A stretch of DNA of 64,000 nucleotides from Sphaerosporella brunnea (Eukaryota; Ascomycota; Pezizomycetes; Pezizales; Pyronemataceae). Position 1 is the first letter of the stretch, and each line of letters opens with the position of its first letter. Position numbers and translations under genes: made by a program. The stretch is taken from positions 92,193-156,192 of the forward strand of contig VXIS01000077.1 of the NCBI GenBank assembly GCA_008704415.1, read 5' to 3'. This document shows positions 1-10,407 of the stretch, piece by piece. The notes under the pieces were generated by a model. That model did no database searches and was not told where the DNA came from. It worked only from the letters and a program-made list of their open reading frames with translations.

Positions 1-1070
1 CAAAGAAAACAAGGAAAAAAGCGTAGCTTCGGCAAAGGAGATAGATTTAGGCCGCAATCAGCCGCATTCAAGCCTGCGACCACATTCTCATGTTCATGCC
101 TCTCAAGAGGGCCATCACCGCCTGTATGCAGCGCTCGTCAGCCGCTAGGTCCCTGACCATCATGTTCGTTTTCCGCCTCCGCTTGCCCGCTTTGCGCGTC
201 GCCGCGTCCACCGTCCCCCACAGGGTTATCTGCTCGTCGCGCCACCGTCGACACGTCTTGAACGGGTGGTTCCGCGTCTGCGACGGTTTCGGCTGGCACA
301 ACCAGCACCTGTCGTTCGCACGTCGTCCGATCCGATGTGGATACGGGCCTGTCAAAGTTTTCTGCAGTCGCAGCTGAAAGAAGCGTGCCGCCAATACCTT
401 TCTGGTCGTGAATGCGGCTTTGTTGCGTCTGGGCGGTTTGTAGCAGCTACTCTTGGACCGGCAATGCTCGGCAAGCCATCGGTCGCGATCTTGACGTTTG
501 GCCTCCGTGCTAGCCCTGGCCATGTAGGCCAGCGACGTGGTGGCGAGCACCTCGGGGGCTTTGGACGGCGATTGGCTGCTGGCGGCTCCCTTGGCAACCT
601 TGTCGGCTTGCTCGTTACCGGGGACGTCCTTGTGGCGTGGCGTTCATTGAAACTCCGTGGTGCAGCCTGCGTCTAAGACGGATTTCTCTGCTCACGCGAT
701 CCTGGGGACGATCCACTGACCCGGTAACGCGGATGGTGCCGGTCGACGTCGCTGTCGTTGACGTTGTCATTTCCCGGAGCCAGTGCAGGGCAAGCTTCAG
801 GCTGGCTGCGATCCCGAATAGCTCGGCATCGTCAGCCTCCTTGTTGGAGCCGACGTAGTTGGCGGTTCCGAGCACTGGCGGCTTTGGCCTCCATGCGTGT
901 CCGCGGCGCAGGCGCAGCGCTCCTCCTCGAGCCTGGATCCTTCCGTATAGACTGCGGTGGCGTCGCTCGTCGGTTCCTGCCACCTCCTAGCCTCCCGAAT
1001 GGCGTCCTCTTCCAACTCGATGACCACGCGGCCACGCGGGATGTTGCATATGGCCACATTGGGTTCGATC
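1..1070 (-). mobile_element. Decayed LINE (Tad-like) ORF2 3' part: RNase H and C-terminal Cys/His region
   Basis: Minus-strand relic of a non-LTR retrotransposon polyprotein. Three frames must be joined. About 1057-797 holds an RNase H start (VYTEGSRLEE, resembling the usual TDGS motif). About 983-640 holds DAELFGIAASL. About 650-68 holds VPGNEQADKVAKGAAS, the usual RNase H C-terminal PGNE.AD motif, followed by the C-terminal zinc-like region (CWLC, then HPFKTC) and a conserved end ERCIQAVMALLRG. At least two frameshifts separate these pieces, so the copy is dead. The element continues off the window start, and the degenerate hairpin-like GCGGCTGATTGCGGCC near base 50 recalls the 3'-end hairpin of the other copies. 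Enzymes of this family reverse-transcribe their own RNA at a nicked target. The assignment to Tad-like elements rests on the presence of RNase H and the CCHC-like tail. Confidence 0.8.
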
Positions 1071-1290
1071 GCGGTTGGCTGGCCTGGGATTACGGACCCT
1101 GGTCTCTACTCCTTGCCATGTGTAATCCGTCTTGGTTCCGAGTATTCCAGAAATAACGGTCATTTGGCTAAAACCTACGTTTCCTAAAGTGGTAGTGGAT
1201 GACATCCCGTAACAATTTATACCAGGACAAATAGATTTTGTCACATAGGATAAATCCGTCGTAACGCCACCTGCGTCATCGTCACGGTGA

Positions 1291-1565
1291 CAGCGGTCCC
1301 AATAGTCTGGGCGCCCACCAGTCCCAGCGGGGTACAACAGATTGGGTCAGGTCGTGCCGATGGTTGGTGCAGCCTGATAGGTTCGGGCCAATATCCACAA
1401 AGCCTGGATATCTGATAGGTGCCGCCCACCTGGGCCCGGTTATCGAGGTCGACGCTTCCTCACGTGATGCTCACAAAGCTAAACGTCCCTTCAAGCCCGA
1501 GAATTGCGTTTGCACTCGATCAAAGCTTTGCTGGACGAGCATGCTTTTGGTGTGTCGGATTGTTC
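1291..1565 (-). mobile_element. Partial hAT-type MITE (family M1)
   Basis: The left end CAGCGGTCCCAATAGTC resembles the M1 terminal repeat CAGGGCTGTCAATAGTCC. The interior carries the family blocks GGGTCAGGTCG, GGTTCGGGCC and GCCTGGATATCTGATAGGTG. No opposite terminus is recognisable, so the right boundary is approximate and the copy is truncated or heavily diverged. Confidence 0.6.
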
Positions 1566-1917
1566 GATCCTCAGTTATGCCCACACTGCTTGGCCTGAAT
1601 AAATTGCACGGGGAGAGATGACGGGCGGTAGTGCAGCTGGGTAGTAGGATGAACTCAAGCGTTGATTCACAGATAGCACTGCTATTACTTCAGCCCGTAC
1701 CATATACAATTCTTAACAGTCTATCACCTGGCACTACGCTCGTCCATGGCTTCGCTGCAGATCCAGCAGAAATCTGTGACCCTGAAGATATATTGGCGCA
1801 CCGTGTGGTTACCGCAAACACAGCAGTAGCATTCAGCAATAACATGAACAACGTAAACAGATGACACCACAAACTCCGTATCAGCTATCTGTGATCTGAC
1901 CGGATGCCGAATGATGA

Positions 1918-2100
1918 AACGATCGCAGAAACAAAAAAAAAAAAGGTCGCTCAACCACAAACGGTTGGCATACACAATCCGCTCAACCCCGATCCCGGAG
2001 AAAAAAAAAAAAAAGGTAGCGCAACCGCAAACGGTTCACATACCGAATTCACCCTGCCCAACCCCGCCCAACTCTGAGCCCAGAAAAAAGAAAAAAGTCC
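1918..2100 (+). repeat. Short tandem duplication with poly-A runs
   Basis: A unit of roughly 75-80 bp occurs twice, with the start of a third: an A-run, then a GGT[CA]GC[GT]CAACC block, then C[AG]CAAACGGTT, then a CCC-rich stretch. It could be translated as a lysine-rich repeat, but no gene context supports that. Confidence 0.6.
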
Positions 2101-2203
2101 ATCAGAATCACGGCATTGTGCCTCTGACAGGATACCGGGCTTTGGCAATCGTTACGCCCCACCACCTGACCAAGTTGCCGGAGGTGATCGTCGGGGGCAA
2201 TAC

Positions 2204-3218
2204 TTACATACAGAAATCGCGCTTGCCAGGCAGGACTGTCACCACCACCGGTACCCCCAGGTGACCCTCCATCGCTCTCCAGTCCCTCTGGGTGTTGGCC
2301 AACTCCTGGGAGGAACGGAAGTTGACGCTTCTCGGCGACGGGCGGCCCGCATTTCCGGTAGGCATGTAACGGATAATCACGGCCACCAGGTTCACGCTCT
2401 GACTAACCTGCCTCCCGGGCGGCACCTCACAACCGAAGAAGCCCCGCGCATCGACCAGCCAGATGTTCTCAATGGCGGCCATCCACTGTGCAACGGATCC
2501 TTGGGGGGTGAACGTTTGGTGCAAGGCGTACCGCAAACATCCTGGGCGAGTCCGTCCATTGCATCTCAAAGAAGCCCCACCAGAAACATGGCACAGAGTG
2601 CAACGCCGGCATGTCAACGCCCCCTGTGGGCAGGTTGTTGGGATGCCGGAACCCCCTGTTGCAGTGAAGCAACACCCGGATCAGATTGTACGTGCCCAAA
2701 TCCTGCAGACAGGTTTGGATGGTCTGCCCATTTCTCATCCTTGCCAGAAACTCCAGCACCTTGTGGGAGAGGTGCTGCCGCAGTTGCGTCAGCCCCTGCT
2801 GGCCCTCCGGATTCTGTGGTGGCGCAAGGGACAGACCGTCACATGGTTGGCATCATGTTGCGGCACGTATCCGAGGTGTTGGGTGTTGCCTGGTAGGTAT
2901 AACGAGTTCGCCGGGTGCTAGATGGGCAGCAATGGGTTGACCATTTGGCCGAGCGGGCGGTACAGGACGGTGCTCTGGAACTCCGGTGCGACAGGAACCT
3001 GGTTTCGTCCGGGGGGAATTCGGTGGGCCATGACGAACTGCTGAGAACAGGTTTGTCGGAAGAGAACGGGTTTGTCGGAAAAGAATGGGTGCGTCGCAAA
3101 AGAACTGGTATTGATTGTGGGTTGTTCGGCTTGTTCGACGACTATGTGAAACACGGTTTGGTGCGTTAAGAAAACAATATATGTATGAGGACCCTTGGGC
3201 GAGGGAGGCGACGCGCAT
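2204..3218 (-). pseudogene. Degenerate coding region, unknown protein
   Basis: The minus strand is open with protein-like composition across about 1 kb, with few interruptions. One frame runs 3218-2469 with a single TGA at about 2853 and includes VLEFLARMRNGQTIQTCLQD. A second frame runs 2617-2204 and includes AAIENIWLVDARGFFGCEVP. This looks like one ancestral protein broken by one stop and one frameshift. I do not recognise the family, and no catalytic motif or membrane segment is visible. The plus-strand frame over the same bases is its shadow. It could also be chance openness in a GC-balanced region. Confidence 0.35.
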
Positions 3219-3459
3219 GATATCTACAGTACCACGGCAAATTGAGGGGTGAGTTCAGTGGTATGTAGAGGTCTAAGTCTGTTCGGAGCTCGTCCCGGTG
3301 TGTCTATCTAACTAGCATCACTGGGTGTCACTCGTGATGTGACCTAGCCCTACTCCAACTATCACTCTACCCGTTCCTCGCACCCTACACAAATATAATG
3401 GCGAAGCTATCATTGAACACGACAATGCGCTGAAATATCATGCGCAGCTACGGTTCCGG

Positions 3460-4010
3460 TTGCTTGAAAGGTGGCTCGTGCTGCAGTTGGGTTTGCGTTT
3501 TACAATTGGGATCCAGTGGTTCTTTGAACGGTGGCTCACGCTGTTTCAAAGGTGGCTCGCAGTTCCGGTGAATTTGCTTTTTACTACGGGGATCTCCCGT
3601 CGGTGGTGGCTCTTTGAACGTTGGCTCGTCTTGTGGTCGGATTTACATTTTATAATTGGGATGTCGCATATCCCGTGTGTATTTGAATGGTTGCTCGTGC
3701 TGCGGTCGCATTTGCTTATTCAATGTGGCTTTCGCATATCCCATGGTTCTTTAAATGGTAGCTCGTCCTGCGGTCACATTTACTTATTCAATTAGGATGT
3801 CGGATAGCCCGTGCATCTTTGAATTGTGGATCATCCTGCGGTCGCGTTTGGTTATTCAATCAGGATTTCGCATATCCTGTGGTTCCTTGGAAGGTGGCTC
3901 GCGCTGCAGTCGGATTTGCTCTTTTCAATTGGAATCCCGTGTATCCAATAAGGATGGCTCGTCCCACAATCGGATTTACATTTTACAAGTGGTATGTCGC
4001 ATATCTCGTT
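3460..4010. repeat. 69-bp minisatellite, about 8 copies
   Basis: The block T(T/C)TGAA.GGTGGCTCGTGCTGCGGTC recurs with its start near 3613, 3682, 3751, 3820 and 3889, exactly 69 bp apart. Less regular copies lie at 3462-3600 and 3950-4010. Each unit carries the submotifs TTATTCAAT and TCGCATATCCCGTGG. The period is divisible by three, which explains the unusually long open frames here. I see no start context or splice signals supporting a gene. Confidence 0.85.
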
Positions 4011-4417
4011 TGTTACCATCGTCATGGCGGTCGCGCTCCGTCACGGACCATCACTGAACGTCCTGACACGGGCGTTTTTGGTCCGCTGCTGCCACTATCA
4101 CGCCAACGACCCTTGCTGGAGAGCCATGGTGAGCGTGAGGCATCCGTCATTTCTATGGGCGTCGTTGTCATTTCTGGCGGCCGTGGAAGCTGAGTGGTGA
4201 TTTCAGGGTCTTGGGGAGGCACCATGATTTTGATTTCTTTGACTGGATATTTTCCAGTATCAAGTTAAACTCGTATTCGTCCTCGGTTGTTTTGTTTCCT
4301 CCTACTTGTCTAGCCTTAACTTAATCAATTCCGGTTATCTGCGATTCTTGCCGTATTATCCGGTGGGCATATGGTGTTTGTGATAAAGAGAGTGATATGT
4401 GGAATATGTTCATTTTA

Positions 4418-5433
4418 GGGCCCGTTTGGATGTTTCGGTACTTAAGCGCAACGTCGGTATTCCTCAACTTTAAAGCAGAAATACCGAGGCGCCGTTTGGA
4501 TGACCTCGGTATCCAACTTCAAAGATCAGAATGGAACCGGAACCGTGAGGCTCTGCACGCGAAAAGTTATACTGACCTCTGGAGGTCAGTTTCTCTCCGT
4601 ATGAGCATCCATCTCTCGCGTAGACACACAATCTTTTGCGTAATTTCCCGCCAAATTTCCCGCCACCGTCCATTATGCCCCTGCACCAACTCCAGCGATC
4701 AAAATTATCCACCATGAAACGCAACTACCAGTCCTCTAGAAGCTCAACCTCCGAGTCTGAGTCCGACAGTGACAGTGACAGCGACTGTGAAAGCGAAATC
4801 CTCACACTAGAGATTCTGTGTGAGGTTGGTTTGAACGTGGCTCAGTTTGTGAAAACTGATTACAATAAAGAACCAATGCGACCGTCTGTTCTTTCTGGTG
4901 TCGTCTATATAAAGGAGATCCTTACCTGCCGCAATCCAAGACGTGCACTTAAAGTATTAAGAATGTCCGGGCCAACGTTTCGCACGTTGTGCCAGTGGTT
5001 TTGCACCAAAGGCCTACTGCGCGATACGAGAAACGTCACAGTTGAAGAGGAAGTGGTCATGTTTATGGCAGTCGTTGGCAAAGGTAACAGCAATCGAGAC
5101 ACGCAAGAGACATTTCGCCACAGTGGTCGGGAGAGGCTCAGGGTCGGCGCTGGAAAGACCTTGACGTTGACAGTGCGCTCGGCACTGGGAAGGAGCCCAG
5201 CGTAGGGAGAGGCTCGTCGTTGGAGATAATTGTTGTGTTTGCGGGCGGCCGGGCGTCGGAGCGTCGTTGCAATATGATGTCACCATGGTGGTACTTGGGG
5301 GGTTCATCCAAACGTTCTTCCATCGGTGTCGGTATCAGTTTGTGTTGCAACTACCGATACCGATGGATCGAAAATGTACTACCGATACCGACGTTAGACC
5401 GATACCGATACCGAGGCCTATCCAAACGGGCCC
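4418..5433 (+). mobile_element. PIF/Harbinger-type DNA transposon, internally deleted
   Basis: The element begins GGGCCCGTTTGGATG and ends with the inverted copy (TATCCAAACGGGCCC). It is flanked on both sides by TTA (4415-4417 and 5434-5436), the three-base target duplication expected of PIF/Harbinger. The left end has a second, imperfect copy of the terminus at about 4492-4516. The right end has several ACCGATACCG repeats (5350-5415), probable transposase binding sites (inference). At 1,016 bp, and holding only the first part of a transposase, it is a non-autonomous deletion derivative. Confidence 0.9.
4675..5205 (+). pseudogene. Harbinger transposase, N-terminal fragment
   Basis: The frame starts at the first ATG in a 189-codon open stretch and ends at a TAG at 5203. 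An acidic serine-rich segment (SESESDSDSDSDCESE) precedes the conserved N-terminal Harbinger region: VLRMSGPTFRTLCQWF, then TVEEEVVMFMAVVG and NRDTQETFRHSGR. Family members continue from this HSG motif into the DDE nuclease. Here the sequence switches abruptly to unrelated residues and stops, so all catalytic residues are missing. The break marks the internal deletion that made the element non-autonomous. The alternative start at 4711 (MKRNYQSS) is equally plausible. Confidence 0.85.
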
Positions 5434-6033
5434 TTAGTTTGGGGTCCATCGAGCTGCGCTCCACAATGCGTCATGTAATCACCGTTCATCACTCAGTCTG
5501 TGGTGAGGAGGTAATACCTGGAAGGCTTGGGGGGCCAGCATGGCGTTGAACCAGTCTTAAGGCCAACATGCTGTAATCGGCGGTAAATTGTACGGTATTG
5601 TACCGGCAATAACGCCGTCGCCCAGCGCGCAAAGCGGTACTGTATATCCTGCAGGAGAGGGTTCGAGACTTTGGAAACTCAAACAGACGGAGAGCACGTG
5701 AATCCTGTGCGTGAAGTGGTCACACAAACATTATACCACCGGTTGCAGACCTTGATAGTCATGCACACAGACAGGAAAACAGGACAGCATAGAATTAATG
5801 CGTGCGGCCAGCAGACGAGCGCCGACCGTATCGGATCGTCGGAACAGAGGTTGGCTTCCGGCATGACGTATCGCATGACATACATCAACAAGCCCATGGT
5901 TGTGAATCTCCATCAATACTGACTAGATAACCACGATTATGCAGTCCTAGTATATAGACTATGGGAAATGGTTTTCACGTCTGGGTGGAGTGGATGTTGG
6001 GTAGCGTAGTGCACTGTACAGAGAAGTGTTCGG

Positions 6034-6805
6034 CAGTGGGCCCAATAGTCCAGTCAGTCCGGCTTTCAACCTCCCCTGAACCGGACTGTTTGAAACGGGC
6101 TTTTGAAATTCCGTTCCGTTTGGACCAAACTTTTTCGAGCGATGCCCAGGTGCACACAGGGACCAATCAGGGCAAGAAAATTCGGCTGCCTACAGGGCCC
6201 GCCAGGCACCTAACGAATCATTGCTCTTACAAACAGGAAAGGACTACATCAAGAACTTATACTGCAATTTCCGCGGCCCGCTATTCCAAATCACCCAGCA
6301 TTCTTGTACCTGGCGAACCTGAGAACCCGCTCCATAAACCAAATCTTCCCTCCTCCAAGATTTCCGACATTGCATCGCTTCAATGGCATCGACACCTAGA
6401 TTAGAGCGCTGCTCTGTGATGGTGTAACGGCCTATAGGGGTGTAGTCAGCACTGTACTGTTTGGACATATAAAGCCCGGTTGAGCTTAGCCACTGCAGAC
6501 TCCGGCTCATACCCATGGTGCAATGATTGGATGCTGCCGATGGCAAACGTGCGGGGGATCAACAAGGTTTTTGATTGCAATTGGGACCGCCCATTTTTGT
6601 GAGCCGCCGGGCGAGCCCAACCATGACGGCGATCTGCGCTTTTAGTGTCGCCCTGAATAACGGGGCGCGAGAGGCACCTATCAGATATCCGGGCATTGTG
6701 AACATGGGCCCAAACCTATCAGGCTGCACCAACTGTCGGCCCGACCTGACTCACTCTGTTGGCCCCCGTTTCGACTGGCCGGTGCCCGGACTATTGGGGC
6801 CCCTG
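6034..6805 (+). mobile_element. hAT-type MITE (family M1), with 8-bp target duplication
   Basis: The terminal inverted repeats are CAGTGGGCCCAATAGTCC on the left and CCGGACTATTGGGGCCCCTG on the right. The flanking octamers GTGTTCGG (6026-6033) and GTGGTCGG (6806-6813) match at 7 of 8 bases, as expected of a hAT target duplication. The interior shows the family blocks CCGTTTGGACCAAAC, GGGCCCGCCAGGCACC and CTATCAGATATCC. No transposase frame is present. Confidence 0.85.
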
Positions 6806-7239
6806 GTGGTCGGTCGTAATTCACGCAGATAGAACAAATGTTTAACAGCCATATGTTACGTTGCAGTTTCTACGTTGTTGTGCCAGCCAGGCAGCAGGCA
6901 CGAAAACAACTTTGGTGAACGGTGTCTTGCTGTTGTGCACAGGGTAATGGTGCGAAGGGAGAATGGTATGTACAGGATGCGCGGTGTTGACACGATAACC
7001 CACAGAAGCGACAATGAGTATTTCCACCAGCACGTCACTGATCACATCACTCGATAGACCATGCTGAGAGCTTCAGGACGTAGAAAGGCCAGCTGAGTAG
7101 AAGTTGCAAGCAATTGATTTATGCACGCTAAACAACAAAGGGCCGACCAAAATCAACCAAGGCCACAAAGCAACAAACGGCCGAACACAATCAACCACCA
7201 CATCTTCTCATTCCTGATCCCACCTTGCGCTGAACTAGA

Positions 7240-8228
7240 CTAATCCTCTTCTCCGCGCTCAGCTTCTCCGCCGCCCAGTCCTGGAACCAAATCCCACAGT
7301 GGTCCAAACGGCACCCAGCATTGATCATCCTCTTTTCTGGGCAGGCCATGATATGCCAGCTGCGCGGAATTGATAGCGATTCCCGACCACGAACGCGCAG
7401 GCCAAATCGGTTCCGCAATTACCTCGGTTACTAAGAACCTCTTGCACTCACCGGCGCGGGAGCGACGTGTCCGGTTGGCGTACATGCTGACCGTCGCATA
7501 AACAATTTTTCCAGAGTAGCTGAGCAGGGCACTGTCGTCCGGGTCGCGCCGATAGCGCAGGAGGTCTGGCTGTTGGTGAAGACGTTGTTTGATCTCTTTG
7601 TCTGCTTGCAATTATAGTCAACGGATGGTGGATTCAAGGTCGATCCTCCGGTTGCAGCGTGCTCACGCTCCTCAAGCAGACGGCGTAGTTCTTCCAGCAC
7701 AAGACACTTTCTCTGGATTTTCCGACGTCGGTCGATAACATTCCACTTATAACTCTCGTGGTTAAATAGCTTGACGACGATTGCGTAGCGCAACAGTCCT
7801 TGACTACCAAACAGATACAGCCGTACCTTTCTATCGAGGTGAACAGTGGTCTCGGAGTTTGCGACGTCAACAACGAGCCACGGCACCTTGTCCTGGAGGA
7901 ACATCAGCGAGGAGTCGGGCTGCAGCACGAAATGAAAGGCGGCGTAGTTGCCACCAAGCGGGATCGCTGAGATGTAGCATGGCCAGTTGCCGGGCAAGCA
8001 GCCATACTCGCACAAAACATTGCGAATGTACCACGTGTACTCCCGTGCTATTACTATGGTCGAATCTGACGACGCACGCGCCCGCATCACCTCGCGCTTA
8101 GTTTCGAAAGCGGCGTCGCGTAGGGCAATAAGCTCTCCGACAGCCTCGGCAAGCTGCAGATATAGTGCCGCTTCAGGCGAGGAGGCATAGAACTGGATGT
8201 CGGAATCCACGGTGGGCACCGTCGTCAT
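7240..8228 (-). CDS. Two-exon gene, Uma2-like (PD-(D/E)XK-fold) protein
   Basis: Exon 1 is 8228-7667 and exon 2 is 7601-7240. The 65-bp intron (7666-7602) runs GTGAGC to GCAAGCAG with a TTGACT branch-like site 15 bases before its end. Splicing restores one 307-residue frame from ATG to stop, joining LRRLLEE to HKEIKQRLHQQPDLL. Residues 103-155 (LQPDSSLMF, PWLVVDVANSET, LDRKVRLYLFGSQGLLRYAI) match the core of Uma2-like restriction-endonuclease-fold domains. In these, an Asp (here D105) and an (E/D)V.(S) strand (D121) form the metal site. Such proteins are common but uncharacterised in mushroom-forming fungi, from family knowledge. Cleavage activity is not shown, and E is replaced by D. The tail is acidic (GGGEAERGEED). 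No stop or frameshift is needed, which makes it one of the best genes here. Confidence 0.7.
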
Positions 8229-9497
8229 TTCTTCGGGGTGTTGCAAAGAGTGGCGGTTTGTACAGTTATTGTGATAAGTGGTTCAATGATGGGCGGACAC
8301 GGACATGGATAGCAAAGTGATACCCACCGCTGGCCCAAATTTTGGACACGGTGTTAACCAAGATCCACGAGACGAAGGAAATTGCACCGCAGCATGCGTT
8401 GAGCCATGCACCATATGAATCTGGTAGGCCTCTAACTAGGCGCCACAAGAACCCGGCAAGCAGCTAGCTCCTGCCAACCTCAGGCATATAAAAGTTAAAA
8501 GCGGCATGTCCCTGAGGATCAACGGAGAGTGGCTTGTGTGCCTATCGAGCTCGGGGTTGTTTGCCGTGGTTATGTAGGCTGTTTGGAAGTGTGACGATGT
8601 CAGGAGAAGGCTGAATGCTTGGATACTTCTCCAGGACCCAGACTTTCGTACTGCTGGTTGTATCCACCCAGGTTAGGATATGACCCCGACGCCAGCAGGG
8701 TACAACAGCATAGGTTCAACGCCTAGAGTCCAATAAGATCGCTCTGAAGCGCGCAAAATGCAAAGGAGGCAGAATAAAATTCACCTGTGACGTAGGAACC
8801 TTCCCAGGAGGCCAACCCCGCCAGACGCACTACCCAGCACTCGATGCCACCCAACCCGCCGCTCCAACAATGAGGACCCCAGGGCAGCAACAGTAATGCC
8901 CTGCGCAGGACGTTTGTTCTGTCCAACAGCATCAAATGAACGGGTCAAACCAGGGAAAGGATAATCTTCAATTTCAATAAATGTAAGACGGCGCAACGAG
9001 ACTGGTCTGGCTATTCATGTGCGGCACTATCCCATTCAATACACACTCCACGGCCGCGATGTGCTCATGGTCTCCAAAGAGCGAACTCTCGTATTACTCT
9101 CCGCCAATGAATTACCCCACAGTTCATGACTGACACCAAATAAACGCAAATGGATTCCTCAAACTACGAGGGGTTGGGGGCACTTGAATAGCAGTATTGG
9201 GAGCGAGCACAATCTCAAAGTGTTTAGAGAACGTTCAAGCCCGCTTTATAGTCAATTTTAGATAGCACTTTGTATGACACTGTTTCAATGCTTCGTTGCT
9301 GGTAGATTGGCATGCTACCCAGCGACAAATCCTGCAAAACCATATTGCTACACATTCCTTTGCTTGGATAGTGCAGATCATAGAAACGACATGTGTACAA
9401 AACTTCCACATATTGTCGCCGCGCCGCTCCCAAAGTTTGGGACCTCAACAGCAGACCCTCCCTTGTACCCGTGACCGGAGGCATTGTACCCCTCGAA
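8229..9497. other. No recognisable gene
   Basis: I see only short shadow frames and no repeat I can place. A TATA-like CATATAAAAG at about 8484 on the plus strand has no convincing gene behind it. Confidence 0.5.
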
Positions 9498-10407
9498 TGA
9501 TCATGCGTCAGGCGTCTCCAACGATCCTCCGTTCTGCTGCCGGCGTCCAGCCCGCTTTCTTCCGTAAACACTCGCCGATTCTCGGAGGGCGCCGCACTGC
9601 AGGCTCGCATGTCGGCTCGTCCGACGCGAAAAACCTAGTCGAGGCCGCCCGCACTGCTCACCATGAACTGTACAGTCAGCGTAAACTTTGTTACGTGGAC
9701 AACGATGACGTCGAGGCGCTGATGGAGAAGATCAAAGAGACGCTCGACGGTTTGCAGAAGGAAATCAAAGATAGCGAACGGGAACAAGTCATCAGGAAGC
9801 AGCTTTAACTTGCCAACCAGCAGAGGATGCGAGAGTTGTCTCTTCACAACGACACTTCAGGCGAAAACACCATCACCGACCACAAGCAGCCCAGGCCTAG
9901 TCGTCAGTGCTTGCGATCAGCAGGTCACTTCAGCTCCACCACCCTAAGACTCGATCCGTTCAGGAATCAAATTGAGCATGACCGCACCATGATATCCTTT
10001 TCGTCGGACCAGCCACACACACCTCCGTCGTTACCCAGGTCGTTCGCAACCACTGTTGGGCCACCCGAGATGTTGCCGACGATGTACCTCGACGGCTACC
10101 CCGAACGTGTGGTCCAAGCGATTGAGTAGGTGAGAGCCCAGCAACCATCCGACTTTAGCGTTTACGAGGACTGAATGGTACGCGCATACAATAACAGTTC
10201 AAGAACTACTGGCAGGTTGACGTCGAAGACTACACCCATCTCCTTGGAGAGCAAAAGGAGACGCTTCAGCTGAAGACTATGCAGAACAGTGAGTCAAATA
10301 GGTATTACTTTGTGCCAGTACACTCACATGCCTATGCAGCTTCCCGCGCCGTCTGTGACGCCGTTCACGCGATTCTCAAGGCAACTGGCGACAGCGTGGA
10401 ATTTTAA
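9498..10407 (+). pseudogene. Broken gene with coiled-coil segment and one intact intron
   Basis: The reading starts MIMRQASPTILRSAAG, a basic, uncharged-helix start like a mitochondrial presequence. It continues into a strongly charged helix (DVEALMEKIKETLDGLQKEI) and reaches a TAA at 9806 in the same frame as LANQQRMRELSLHND. It then runs to FLDGYPERVV-like LDGYPERVVQAIE before a TAG at 10127. A further stop and a frameshift follow, then QFKNYWQVDVEDYTHLLGEQ. A 51-bp intron (10289-10339, GTGAGT to TATGCAG, branch-like ACTCAC) then joins TMQN to TSRAVCDAVHAILKATGDSV and a TAA at 10405. The spliced ending shows this was once a real gene. Three or more disablements make the present copy dead, unless some stops lie in introns I did not resolve. 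I do not recognise the family. Confidence 0.55.

Noticed and set aside
2261..2896. 211-codon plus-strand frame
   Set aside because: Opposite-strand shadow of the more protein-like minus-strand relic; no ATG context or motif.
3460..4010. CRISPR-like regular repeats
   Set aside because: Whole 69-bp units are similar throughout, with no unique spacers, and the genome is eukaryotic.
5640..5670. GAGGGTTCGAGAC resembling an internal Pol III B box
   Set aside because: No A box at a suitable distance and no cloverleaf.
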